This document shows, piece by piece, positions 1-6,570 of a DNA stretch of 9,511 bases. This stretch comes from DASQDT01 sp036380435 (GTDB taxonomy: Bacteria; Acidobacteriota; Blastocatellia; Pyrinomonadales; Pyrinomonadaceae). The notes under the pieces are model-generated. The model did not search any database. It was not told the origin of the DNA and saw only the letters and a list, made by a program, of their open reading frames with translations. The position numbers and the translations under genes are program-made. The stretch covers positions 1 to 9,511 of the forward strand of contig DASVES010000106.1 in the NCBI GenBank assembly GCA_036380435.1, read 5' to 3'. Every line of letters starts with the position of its first letter. The stretch's first letter is position 1.

Positions 1-363
1 CTGGCCCGCGCCCGTCTCGGCGATGACGCGCCGCTTGCCCATGAGGATGGCGAGCAGCGCCTGACCGAGTGCGTTGTTGATCTTGTGGGAGCCGGTGTGG
101 GAGAGGTCTTCGCGTTTGAGGAAAATGCGTGCTCCGCCGGCGTGTGCGGTCAGGCGGGCGGCGTAAAAGAGAGGGGTCGGGCGGCCGGCGTAGTGCCGGA
201 GGAGCGATTCAAACCGGGCGCGAAATTCTTCGTCATCTCTGATTTCGAGGTAGCGGGCCGTCAACTCTTCGAGCGGGGCCATCAAGGTCTCGGGCACGTA
301 TCGCCCGCCGTATTTGCCCCAGTAGCCGCGCGAGTCCGGCCACGCGCTGGATGTCTCTGACAT
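1..363 (-). CDS. trpB: Tryptophan synthase beta chain, N-terminal part (runs off the window)
   Basis: The first 121 residues of the tryptophan synthase beta subunit, the cytoplasmic PLP enzyme that condenses indole with L-serine to give tryptophan. The frame is open to base 1, so the remaining roughly two thirds lie outside. The start is ATG at 363, giving MSETSSAWPD and then the family signature GYWGKYGGRYVPETL at residues 13-27. The segment KREDLSHTGSHKINNALGQ (83-101) carries the PLP Schiff-base lysine at K94. AETGAGQ (115-121) carries E116, the equivalent of the catalytic glutamate of the Salmonella enzyme. No strong Shine-Dalgarno sequence precedes the ATG. It is separated from the upstream peptidase gene by 325 bases of repeat-rich DNA, so it may have its own promoter. 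trpA would be expected just beyond the window, but that cannot be seen. The family assignment is secure. Confidence 0.97.
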   Translation of the reverse strand, partial: MSETSSAWPDSRGYWGKYGGRYVPETLMAPLEELTARYLEIRDDEEFRARFESLLRHYAGRPTPLFYAARLTAHAGGARIFLKREDLSHTGSHKINNALGQALLAILMGKRRVIAETGAGQ

Positions 364-395
364 GCGGCCTAGCTTACCACCCGGAACTTGAGGAA

Positions 396-430
396 GGAAA
401 AAGTAATAAGGCGAAAGGTAAAAGTGATAA
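396..430. repeat. Degenerate 7-bp tandem repeat upstream of trpB
   Basis: Five consecutive 7-base words, GGAAAAA, GTAATAA, GGCGAAA, GGTAAAA and GTGATAA, fill bases 396-430. Each begins with G and ends with AA, and the last is identical to the GTGATAA unit of the regular heptad array near 7145. On the minus strand they appear as pyrimidine-rich words ending about 30 bases before the trpB ATG. They resemble the short tandemly repeated heptanucleotides known from cyanobacteria and some other bacteria. The units are degenerate, so chance periodicity in an A-rich stretch is possible. Confidence 0.45.
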
Positions 431-438
431 TGCCTAAA

Positions 439-678
439 CGCAGGCGACGACGAGCCGCCGGAGGCGGCGGCGGAATGTAGCCACGGGCGTCAGCCCGTGG
501 TGTGCGACGAGCAAACGATTGAAGCCCCGGAGGGGCGAAAGAAATGCGATGGCCGTCGTACGCACCACGCATTTCTTTCGCCCCTCCGGGGCTTCCGTTT
601 TTTTACCCGCTCGTTACCCACGGCTCGCGCCGTGGGCTACACTCTTCCGCCGCTTTCAGCGGCACGTCGTCGCCTGCG
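439..678. repeat. 240-bp composite inverted repeat made of two REP-like copies
   Basis: Two diverged copies of one sequence of about 110 bp stand head to head around a 19-base centre (549-567). The innermost 28 bp are a perfect inverted match (521-548 against 568-595), and the outermost 14 bp are also perfect (439-452 against 665-678). Each copy contains three GC-rich hairpins in the same order. In the left copy these are near 454-471, at 481-500 (8-bp arms, 4-base loop) and at 524-536. In the right copy the middle hairpin is 617-636. This modular palindrome fills most of the gap between the peptidase gene and trpB. It looks like a REP/BIME-type or MITE-like dispersed element. No transposase is present here, so mobility is inference. 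Confidence 0.8.
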
Positions 679-688
679 GGGCAGCAAG

Positions 689-2752
689 CTAATTCAACTT
701 GCCGGTCGATCTCTCCGTCTCACCGCTCTTCTCACCGGCGCCCATGATGTACTTGTCGAACCAGTCGAGGTTGCTCTGCATGACCTTGAGCAGCATCTTC
801 GGCTCGTTCGGGCCGTGCGGCTGGCGCGGGAGCACGATCATGCGCGTGGGGACGCCCTGCGTCTTGAGCGCGTTGTAGAGTTCGTACCCTTGAGAGATAG
901 GCACGCGTTCGTCGGCCTCGCCGTGCTGGATCATGGTCGGCGTGGTCACGCCCTTGACGTTGAACATCGGCGAGTGCTTGCGGTAGACCTCCATGTTGTC
1001 CCAGGGCTGCGCGCCGAAGTAGTCGGGGATGAAATCGGGAATGTCGGCCGTCCCCGTGAAGCTCATCAGGTTGGTGACGGGCGCGCCGGCCGAGGCAGCC
1101 TTGAAACGCTTCGTCTGCGTAATCATCCACGAGGTCATGTAGCCGCCATAGCTCCAGCCCATGACGCCCAGTCGTTCCGGGTCGGCGACGCCCATCGAGA
1201 CGACATGATCGACGCCCGTCATCAAATCATTATAGTCGCCGCCGCCCCAGTCCTTGATGTTGGCGCGGCGGAACTCGACGCCGTAGCCGGAGGAGCCGCG
1301 CGGGTTGACGCGAAGCACCGCGTAGCCGCGCGCGGCGAAGGCGGCGAGCGGGTATGCGCCGCGGCCCCCGATGAAGGTCTGCTGAAAGACGCCGGCCGGG
1401 CCGCCGTGGACGTTGAGGATGAGCGGGACGCGCTGGCCCTTCTGATAACCCACGGGGTACGTGAGCAGTCCCTCGATCTCTTTACCATCCGTGCTCTTCC
1501 AACGCACCACCTCCGTCTTGCCCAGCGGCAGTTTGGGGATGTCTGCGTTGGCGCGGCTGATCTGTACGGGGGCGAAGTTATCAACGCGGCTGACGTAAGC
1601 CTCGGGCGCGCGCTCCGAGGTCTGCGAGGTGAAGCCGAACATCGTGCCCGCCGCGTTGAGGTCGATGCCGCTGACGACCTCCACGCCCTTGTCGATCTCC
1701 GTGATGGTGTTGGCGCCGAGGTTAATCGAGTAGACGCGCGTGCCCGTGCCGCGCGACTCGCTGAAGTAGATGGCACGGCCGTCAGCCGACCAACCGGCGA
1801 CGTTCGGTTGCGCGTCGAAGCTCACGGCGAGGGGCTTCGGCGCGCCGCCCGCGGCCGGCATGATCTGAATCGTGGCCGCTTGCGCCCAACGCGGTGGGTC
1901 GTCGGTGACGGTCAGGGCGACCCACTTGCCGTCGGGCGAGAAGACGGGCGCGGCCTCGGCCGCGCGGGTCGCCGCGAGCGGCTTCACTTCCCCGCCCGCG
2001 ACATCGACCACGGACACGTCGCCCGTCGTCCAGTAGTTCGCCTTCGGAGCCTTCGTGTGCGAGAAAACGATCTGCTTGCCGTCGGGCGACCAGTCGAAGT
2101 CGCCGCCGACGTGATAGTCGGCCTTCGTCAACTTGCGCGGTTCGCGCTTGCCGGCCGCGTCCTTCTGGACGGCGACCACATAGAGGCGGCTCATCTTCAC
2201 GTTCTCGTCCACCCAGCGCGAGTCGTCGCGCCCCTTCTGCCCCTTCTCCTCGTCTTCGCTCGGCGGGTCGGCCATCGTGTAGGCGATGGAGAGGCCGTCG
2301 GGCGACCACTGGAAGTTGCCGACGGCCGTCTTGACCTCGGTCAACTGCTCGGCCTCGCCGCCGCTCATCCGCATGACGTAGAGGTTGTTTTTGCCCGAGC
2401 GGTTGGAGGTGAAACCGAGCCAGCGGCCGTCAGGAGACCAGCGCGGGTTGGTGGACGATTTGTCGGCGAAGGTCGCCTGAAAGGCTTCGCTCCCGTCCGT
2501 GTTGGCGACGTGAATTTGTGTGACGAGTTCGCTGCGCTCGGGAGTCGTCACGGCCGAGGTCACGCCGTAGGCGACGCGCCGGCCGTCGGGCGAGACACGC
2601 ACGCTGGCGATGGTCTTCACCTTGAGCGCCAGCTCGGGCGTCCACGCGGTCGGCGGCGCGCTCTTGTCCTGAGTGCCGGAAGCAAGCGCCGGGGTCGTGA
2701 GTTGCAGGATGATGGAAAATGTTAACAGGAGTCGAAGTTTCGGGTATGTCAT
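689..2752 (-). CDS. Exported S9-family serine peptidase (dipeptidyl/acylaminoacyl-peptidase type)
   Basis: A 687-residue prolyl-oligopeptidase-family (S9) enzyme that probably degrades short peptides in the periplasm or outside the cell. Residues 1-24 look like a signal peptide (basic start, hydrophobic core from about L6 to L18, cleavage motif ALA before S25). A beta-propeller with WD40-like PD40 repeats follows, marked by SPDG motifs near 54, 106, 150, 222 and 270 and by WSADG near 322. The C-terminal alpha/beta hydrolase domain shows GWSYGGYM with nucleophile S534, HGEADERVP with D614, and RQPHGPN with H646, so the triad is complete. The start is ATG at 2752. A longer in-frame version only reads the overlapping cyclase gene out of frame and lacks the signal peptide at its N terminus. 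The gene begins 4 bases after the cyclase stop and is probably co-transcribed with it. Exact substrate unknown. Confidence 0.93.
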   Translation of the reverse strand: MTYPKLRLLLTFSIILQLTTPALASGTQDKSAPPTAWTPELALKVKTIASVRVSPDGRRVAYGVTSAVTTPERSELVTQIHVANTDGSEAFQATFADKSSTNPRWSPDGRWLGFTSNRSGKNNLYVMRMSGGEAEQLTEVKTAVGNFQWSPDGLSIAYTMADPPSEDEEKGQKGRDDSRWVDENVKMSRLYVVAVQKDAAGKREPRKLTKADYHVGGDFDWSPDGKQIVFSHTKAPKANYWTTGDVSVVDVAGGEVKPLAATRAAEAAPVFSPDGKWVALTVTDDPPRWAQAATIQIMPAAGGAPKPLAVSFDAQPNVAGWSADGRAIYFSESRGTGTRVYSINLGANTITEIDKGVEVVSGIDLNAAGTMFGFTSQTSERAPEAYVSRVDNFAPVQISRANADIPKLPLGKTEVVRWKSTDGKEIEGLLTYPVGYQKGQRVPLILNVHGGPAGVFQQTFIGGRGAYPLAAFAARGYAVLRVNPRGSSGYGVEFRRANIKDWGGGDYNDLMTGVDHVVSMGVADPERLGVMGWSYGGYMTSWMITQTKRFKAASAGAPVTNLMSFTGTADIPDFIPDYFGAQPWDNMEVYRKHSPMFNVKGVTTPTMIQHGEADERVPISQGYELYNALKTQGVPTRMIVLPRQPHGPNEPKMLLKVMQSNLDWFDKYIMGAGEKSGETERSTGKLN

Positions 2753-2756
2753 ATCA

Positions 2757-3707
2757 TTAATTCTCCTTCGTGAGATCGGCGGCCCCGTCGGCCACCTCGA
2801 CGCGGTCGCGGCCCAACTGCTTGGCGCGGTAGAGCGCGCCGTCGCTCGCGGCGAAGAGTTCGCGTTCGGAGCGAGCGTGACCGGGGCAGTTGGCCACGCC
2901 GATGCTGACTGTGAATTGGCCGACGCCCTCGACCGGCATTTCCGCGATGGCCCGGCGCACGCGCTCGGCGGCGGCGGCCGCGTTCCGCTCGTCGGCCCCG
3001 GCGAGGAGCAGCCCGAACTCCTCACCGCCGAGGCGCGCGCTCGTGTCGTTGTCGCGCGAGTGTTGCGAGAGCGCGGCGGCGACGGCGCAGATGACAAGGT
3101 CGCCCGCCGGGTGCCCGTGCGTGTCGTTGATCTTCTTCATGTGATCCACGTCGAGCAGCAGGAGCGCGCACGGGACGGCGTAGCGGCGCCAGCGTTCCAC
3201 TTCCCTGTCGAGCGACTTGCGAAAGCGCCGGCGGTTGGCCAGCCCCGTCAGGGCGTCGAGGTCGGCCTCGGCGCGCAGGCGGTCAATGGTCTGCCGGATG
3301 CGGACGAGTTGGCCGAGCCGCGCGACGAGGAGCGCCGATTCGGCCGGGACTTGAAAGTAGTCGAAGGCCCCATCGGCGATGGCCTGCACGCGGCGAGCCG
3401 CGTCCGCCGGGGCCGCCCCGATGAAGACCACGGGCGTCGCGTCCTCGACGCGCGCGAGCGAGCGCGCCAGCTCGCCTGCGCTGATGCCCTTGAGACTCAC
3501 GTCGGCGACGACGACATGTGGGCGCGTGCGCTGGAGCGCGACGAGCGCGGCCGCCCCGCCGCCCTCGACGCCGAAGACCGCGAGGCCCGCGCCTTCGAGC
3601 GTCGCGACGCAGGCGTTGGTCGCCGCGTCGTCCGTAATGAGCAGCACGCGCCCCTGGTCGCGGGGTTGTGCGAGCCTCTTTTCGCCGCTCCGGGCCGTCG
3701 CGCTCAT
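2757..3707 (-). CDS. Diguanylate cyclase with an N-terminal receiver-like domain (REC-GGDEF)
   Basis: A 316-residue cytoplasmic protein predicted to make cyclic di-GMP from two GTP. Residues about 19-138 fold like a response-regulator receiver: acidic pair D26/D27 and candidate phospho-acceptor D69 in VVVADVSLKG. However, the usual Thr/Ser after strand 4 is G97 and the usual strand-5 lysine is V120 (DYFQVP), so the receiver is degenerate. A linker leads to the GGDEF domain, from about L150 (LDALTGLANRRRF). It carries DVDHMKKINDTHGHPAGD (186-203) and an intact active site RLGGEEF (225-231). R218-D221 forms an RxxD inhibitory site exactly five residues before GGEEF, so product feedback is likely. 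The gene is separated from trpF by 140 bases and is coupled to the peptidase gene downstream. No obvious Shine-Dalgarno sequence supports the ATG at 3707, but it precedes the receiver domain by a sensible distance. Confidence 0.93.
   Translation of the reverse strand: MSATARSGEKRLAQPRDQGRVLLITDDAATNACVATLEGAGLAVFGVEGGGAAALVALQRTRPHVVVADVSLKGISAGELARSLARVEDATPVVFIGAAPADAARRVQAIADGAFDYFQVPAESALLVARLGQLVRIRQTIDRLRAEADLDALTGLANRRRFRKSLDREVERWRRYAVPCALLLLDVDHMKKINDTHGHPAGDLVICAVAAALSQHSRDNDTSARLGGEEFGLLLAGADERNAAAAAERVRRAIAEMPVEGVGQFTVSIGVANCPGHARSERELFAASDGALYRAKQLGRDRVEVADGAADLTKEN
2763..2768 (-). promoter_or_regulatory. Shine-Dalgarno sequence for the S9 peptidase gene
   Basis: AAGGAG on the minus strand lies 10 bases before the ATG at 2752, inside the last codons of the upstream diguanylate cyclase gene. 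It supports the short, signal-peptide-bearing start of the peptidase. An ATG at 2757 is closer but hits a stop after two codons. Confidence 0.7.
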
Positions 3708-3787
3708 TAATCTGTGCTCGACTGAAAACGCTCCCTGCGAGAATTAATGAGGGTGTGACTAACCTGTTGGGGCGAAGGCTGCTTGCC

Positions 3788-3809
3788 GGAAAAGCGTGGC
3801 TCGCACGCT
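3788..3809 (-). terminator. Weak candidate terminator after trpF
   Basis: On the minus strand, downstream of the trpF stop, a 6-bp stem (AGCGTG/CACGCT, 5-base loop, bases 3793-3809) is followed by a run of four T. The stem is short and the T tract is weak. It is the only terminator-like structure in the 140-base gap between trpF and the cyclase gene. It might attenuate rather than end transcription. Confidence 0.3.
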
Positions 3810-3847
3810 GACGAAGCGCAAGGATAACTCAGGGTGGTCGCCGCGCG

Positions 3848-4480
3848 TCAAGTTTTATACGTGGCCGCGCGCGCCGCCTCGACGAAGGCGCGCACGCGCC
3901 CCGCGTCTTTCTTCCCCGGCGCCGACTCCACCCCGCTGCACACGTCAACCGCATACGGCCCCACCTGCTCGACGGCCGCGCCGACGTTCTCCGGCGTCAG
4001 CCCGCCCGCGAGATAGAGCTTTTTCACATGAACGCGCGCCTCTTTCGCCAACGCCCAGTCGAACGTCTGCCCCGTACCGCCCGAAAGACTCTCTGAGTAT
4101 GCGTCGAGCAGAACCGCCTCCGTCGCGAAGCGTACAACCATCTCGCTACGGAAACCGCCGCCGACGCGCACAGCCTTGATGACTTCAAAGCCTTTGACTC
4201 CGGCGCAGAACTCGGGCGTCTCCTCGCCGTGCAACTGCACTGCGCCGACGTCCGCCTCGGCAGCCGCGCGCTCAACGTCAACAGGCGCGGCCTCATTCAC
4301 GAACACCCCCACGCACATGACGCCGGCCGGCATTTGCGCGACGATCTCCCGCGCCGCCGCCGGCGTGAGATAGCGACGACTTCCCGCCCAGAAGTTGAAG
4401 CCGAGCGCGTCCGCGCCGACCTCCACGGCTGTTAGTGCGTCCGACAGATTCGTGATGCCGCAGATTTTTACTTTGACCAC
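3848..4480 (-). CDS. trpF: Phosphoribosylanthranilate isomerase
   Basis: A 210-residue TIM-barrel enzyme that performs the Amadori rearrangement of N-(5-phosphoribosyl)anthranilate to CdRP in tryptophan synthesis. I take the GTG at 4480, giving MVKVKICGIT. GAGG ends 6 bases before it, next to the trpC stop. This start puts the catalytic cysteine at C7 and the catalytic aspartate of LLDAYS at D126, the same numbers as in Thermotoga maritima TrpF. A GTG two codons upstream (4486) is the alternative. Other family marks are GADALGFNFWAGSRRYL, VGVFVN, VQLHGEE, the phosphate-binding LAGGLTPENV, and DVCSGVES with SAPGKKD near the end. It begins 8 bases after the trpC stop, so coupled translation is likely. 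It is the last gene of the compact trpDCF block. Confidence 0.97.
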   Translation of the reverse strand: MVKVKICGITNLSDALTAVEVGADALGFNFWAGSRRYLTPAAAREIVAQMPAGVMCVGVFVNEAAPVDVERAAAEADVGAVQLHGEETPEFCAGVKGFEVIKAVRVGGGFRSEMVVRFATEAVLLDAYSESLSGGTGQTFDWALAKEARVHVKKLYLAGGLTPENVGAAVEQVGPYAVDVCSGVESAPGKKDAGRVRAFVEAARAATYKT

Positions 4481-4488
4481 CGTCACCC

Positions 4489-5322
4489 TCAACCCGAGAG
4501 TCTCCCGGTCAGTTCCTGCAACGCCTCGACGGGCTGCTCGGCGCGCATCAGCGTCTCGCCGATGAGGAAGGCGTGGAAGCCGGCCATGCGTAGCCGCGCG
4601 ATGTCGTCGCCGCTGCGGATGCCGCTCTCGCTGACGAGCAGGCAACCGGGCGGCGCATCAGGCCCGAGAGTGAAAGAGGTGTCGAGCGTCACTTCAAAGG
4701 TTTGCAGGTCTCGATTGTTGACGCCGATGAGTTTCGCGCCGGAAGCTTCGGCGCGCTCCATCTCCTCCGCCGTGTGAACTTCGACAAGGGCGTCCATGCC
4801 GAGCACTTCCTCCGTCAGCAGTCGGAGTCTGGCGAGCGCATCGTCTTCGAGCATCGCCGCGATGAGCAGGAGGGCGTCGGCCCCGGCGGCGGCCGACTCG
4901 TAGACCTGATACTCGTCGAAGATGAAATCCTTGCGGATGACCGGAAGACTCGTACAGGCCATCGCCTCCGTCAAATCCCGGAGCGACCCTTGAAAGTAAT
5001 CCTCCTCTGTCAGAACCGAGACGGCCGCCGCCCCGCCTTCCTCATAGAGTTTGACCATCTCCGACGCCGAGACACCTGAGCGGATCACGCCCTTCGAAGG
5101 CGAGGCGCGTTTGAACTCCGCAATGATGTTCACCCGACCCGCAACACCGAGCGCACTGGCGAAGGCGTGCGGCTGCGAACGCGCGGAGGTGTTCGACGCC
5201 GCGCCGCGCCTGAGCGCAAGGGCCGCGGCGCGAACATCATCGAGTGAGCGCACGGCGAGCGCGGCGTCGAGTCGCCGCCGCTTCCGTTCGTAGATTGCGT
5301 TCAGGAAATTTTGTGTGGCCAT
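4489..5322 (-). CDS. trpC: Indole-3-glycerol phosphate synthase
   Basis: A 277-residue TIM-barrel enzyme that closes the indole ring by decarboxylating CdRP to indole-3-glycerol phosphate. The usual active-site residues are present: E69 and K71 in IAEFKRASPSKG, K131 in PVIRKDFIFDEYQ, E181 in LVEVHTAEE, N202 in IGVNNRDL, and E232/S233 in LVSESGI. The length is normal for a monofunctional enzyme, so it is not fused to TrpF as in enteric bacteria. The start is ATG at 5322, whose first base is the last base of the trpD stop (TGATG), a classic translational-coupling arrangement. A TTG one codon upstream can be ignored. No strong Shine-Dalgarno sequence is seen, in keeping with coupling to trpD. 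Confidence 0.97.
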   Translation of the reverse strand: MATQNFLNAIYERKRRRLDAALAVRSLDDVRAAALALRRGAASNTSARSQPHAFASALGVAGRVNIIAEFKRASPSKGVIRSGVSASEMVKLYEEGGAAAVSVLTEEDYFQGSLRDLTEAMACTSLPVIRKDFIFDEYQVYESAAAGADALLLIAAMLEDDALARLRLLTEEVLGMDALVEVHTAEEMERAEASGAKLIGVNNRDLQTFEVTLDTSFTLGPDAPPGCLLVSESGIRSGDDIARLRMAGFHAFLIGETLMRAEQPVEALQELTGRLSG

Positions 5323-6416
5323 CAAGCGTTCGTCACGCGTCGGAGACTATCGAGCGCGCCGAGCGCCGCCCCCTCGTCAATACTTTTTTCGGCCATGCGC
5401 GCCGCCGTTGCGAGAGTGTCGGCGAGGCCGCCCACCAGAATCGCCGCCGCCGCGTTGGCCGCGACAAGCTCACGCGCCTCGTCGCGCCTTGTGCCTTCCA
5501 ACACGTCAAGGATAATGCGCGCGTTCGCTTCGGGGTCGCCGCCGCGCAGGCGTTCGAGCGAGGCCGCGCGGTAGCCGAAGTCCGTGGGGCGAACTTCAAA
5601 GACGCGGACGCCCTCGCCGCCGGCTTCGGCGACGACGGTCTTGTCGGCAATTGTAATTTCGTCCAGTCCGTCGCGGCCGTGAACGACCCACGCGCGCTCG
5701 GCGCCGAGCGCGTGGAGGGTGCGCGCCAGCGGCTCGACGAGGGCGGGATGCCAGACGCCGACGAGCTGGCGCGGCGCGCCGGCCGGATTGGTCAGCGGGC
5801 CGAGCAGGTTAAATGTGGTGTGTACGCCAAGCTCTCGCCGCACGCCGGCGACGCGCGCCGTCGCCCCGTGATAGAGCGGCGCGAACATGAAGCAGACGCC
5901 CGCCTCGTCCAGACACCCTTCCATCACACTGGGCGGCGCGGAGACATTGACGCCGAGCGCCGCGAGCACGTCGGCCGAGCCGGAACGACTCGTCGCCGCG
6001 CGGCTGCCGTGCTTGGCGACGGGCAGGCCCGCCCCGGCGATGACGAAGGCCGCGGCCGTCGAGACGTTGAAAGTCTTCGACGCGCTCGAACCCGTCCCCG
6101 CCGTATCGATGAAGAGGGAGTGGCGCGTGCGGAGACGGACGGCGCGGGCGCGCATCGCCGCCGCCATGCCGGCCAGCTCGTCAACCGTCTCACCCTTGAC
6201 GGCGAGGGCGACGAGCGCCGCGCCGATCTGCGCGTCAGTCGCCGCCGGGTCGAGGAGCGCGTCGAGAAACCCCGCGGCCTCCTCGCGGCCGAGACTTTCA
6301 CCACGCATCAGGCGCATGACGAAGGCGCGCAGGCCCGTTGCACCTTGCGCGTCGTCGCGCCGCGCCGGCGTCGAGAGCCATCCGGGGCGAGTCTCTTTAT
6401 GTGTCGGCTCGGTCAT
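5322..6416 (-). CDS. trpD: Anthranilate phosphoribosyltransferase
   Basis: A 364-residue enzyme that transfers the phosphoribosyl group of PRPP to anthranilate. The N-terminal helical domain begins near L29 (LRAFVMRLMRGESL). The PRPP-binding glycine loop is GTGSSASKTFNVST (107-120), followed by KHGSRAATSRSGSADVL (135-151). Other marks are FNLLGPLTNPAGA and the metal-binding DE of HGRDGLDEIT. The family is usually GTGGD-like and KHGNR-like at these places; here the asparagine of KHGNR is S138. About 28 residues precede the conserved domain, longer than is typical, so the true start could lie downstream. ATG at 6416 is the best start I see, though it lacks a clear Shine-Dalgarno sequence. The gene is not fused to trpG. 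Its stop overlaps the trpC start by one base. Confidence 0.95.
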   Translation of the reverse strand: MTEPTHKETRPGWLSTPARRDDAQGATGLRAFVMRLMRGESLGREEAAGFLDALLDPAATDAQIGAALVALAVKGETVDELAGMAAAMRARAVRLRTRHSLFIDTAGTGSSASKTFNVSTAAAFVIAGAGLPVAKHGSRAATSRSGSADVLAALGVNVSAPPSVMEGCLDEAGVCFMFAPLYHGATARVAGVRRELGVHTTFNLLGPLTNPAGAPRQLVGVWHPALVEPLARTLHALGAERAWVVHGRDGLDEITIADKTVVAEAGGEGVRVFEVRPTDFGYRAASLERLRGGDPEANARIILDVLEGTRRDEARELVAANAAAAILVGGLADTLATAARMAEKSIDEGAALGALDSLRRVTNA

Positions 6417-6448
6417 GGGGAAGCGATCAGCTCTCAGCAAACGCGGGT

Positions 6449-6538
6449 CAGTACCGCGAGCGGAAGCCTCGCGGGTCTGGATGCGCGAGGCGGGCCTCTC
6501 ACCGCAGGCGCACCCGCTCGCTACCGCTCGCGGTACTG
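6449..6538. repeat. 90-bp palindromic element with 15-bp terminal inverted repeats
   Basis: Bases 6449-6463 (CAGTACCGCGAGCGG) are a perfect reverse complement of 6524-6538. Between them is a second hairpin with 8-bp arms, 6466-6473 against 6484-6491. The element fills most of the 154-base spacer between trpG and trpD. On the minus strand its first half also repeats the word GCGAGCGG twice. It looks like a REP/MITE-type dispersed palindrome. There is no encoded protein and no recognisable target-site duplication. Confidence 0.7.
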
Positions 6539-6570
6539 TTTGTGGTGATGATTATGGCGCGACTGCTCTT

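Noticed and set aside
85..572. Small open frames on both strands at the left end
   Set aside because: The plus-strand frame is antisense to trpB, and the minus-strand frame is built from the palindromic repeat. Neither has a ribosome binding site or motif.
497..2725. A 742-codon plus-strand open frame antisense to the peptidase gene
   Set aside because: It is Arg/Ala/Val/His-rich without recognisable motifs and mirrors a gene with a complete catalytic triad, signal peptide and propeller repeats. Long antisense frames are expected in GC-rich coding DNA.
2753..3097. N-terminal extension of the peptidase to 802 residues
   Set aside because: The extension is the cyclase gene read in another frame. 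Starting at 2752 gives a signal peptide and a Shine-Dalgarno sequence.
2673..3710. A 345-codon plus-strand frame over the GGDEF gene
   Set aside because: The minus strand encodes an intact REC-GGDEF protein here; the plus-strand product is low-complexity Arg/Ala/Val.
3708..3847. Promoter for the GGDEF-peptidase pair
   Set aside because: I could not find a -35/-10 pair on the minus strand better than chance. The gap holds only a weak hairpin and an AT-rich ATTAAT word occurring twice.
4481..4645. Extended TrpF start overlapping trpC
   Set aside because: The extra residues are out-of-frame trpC sequence. The GTG at 4480 gives the family N terminus with C7 and D126.
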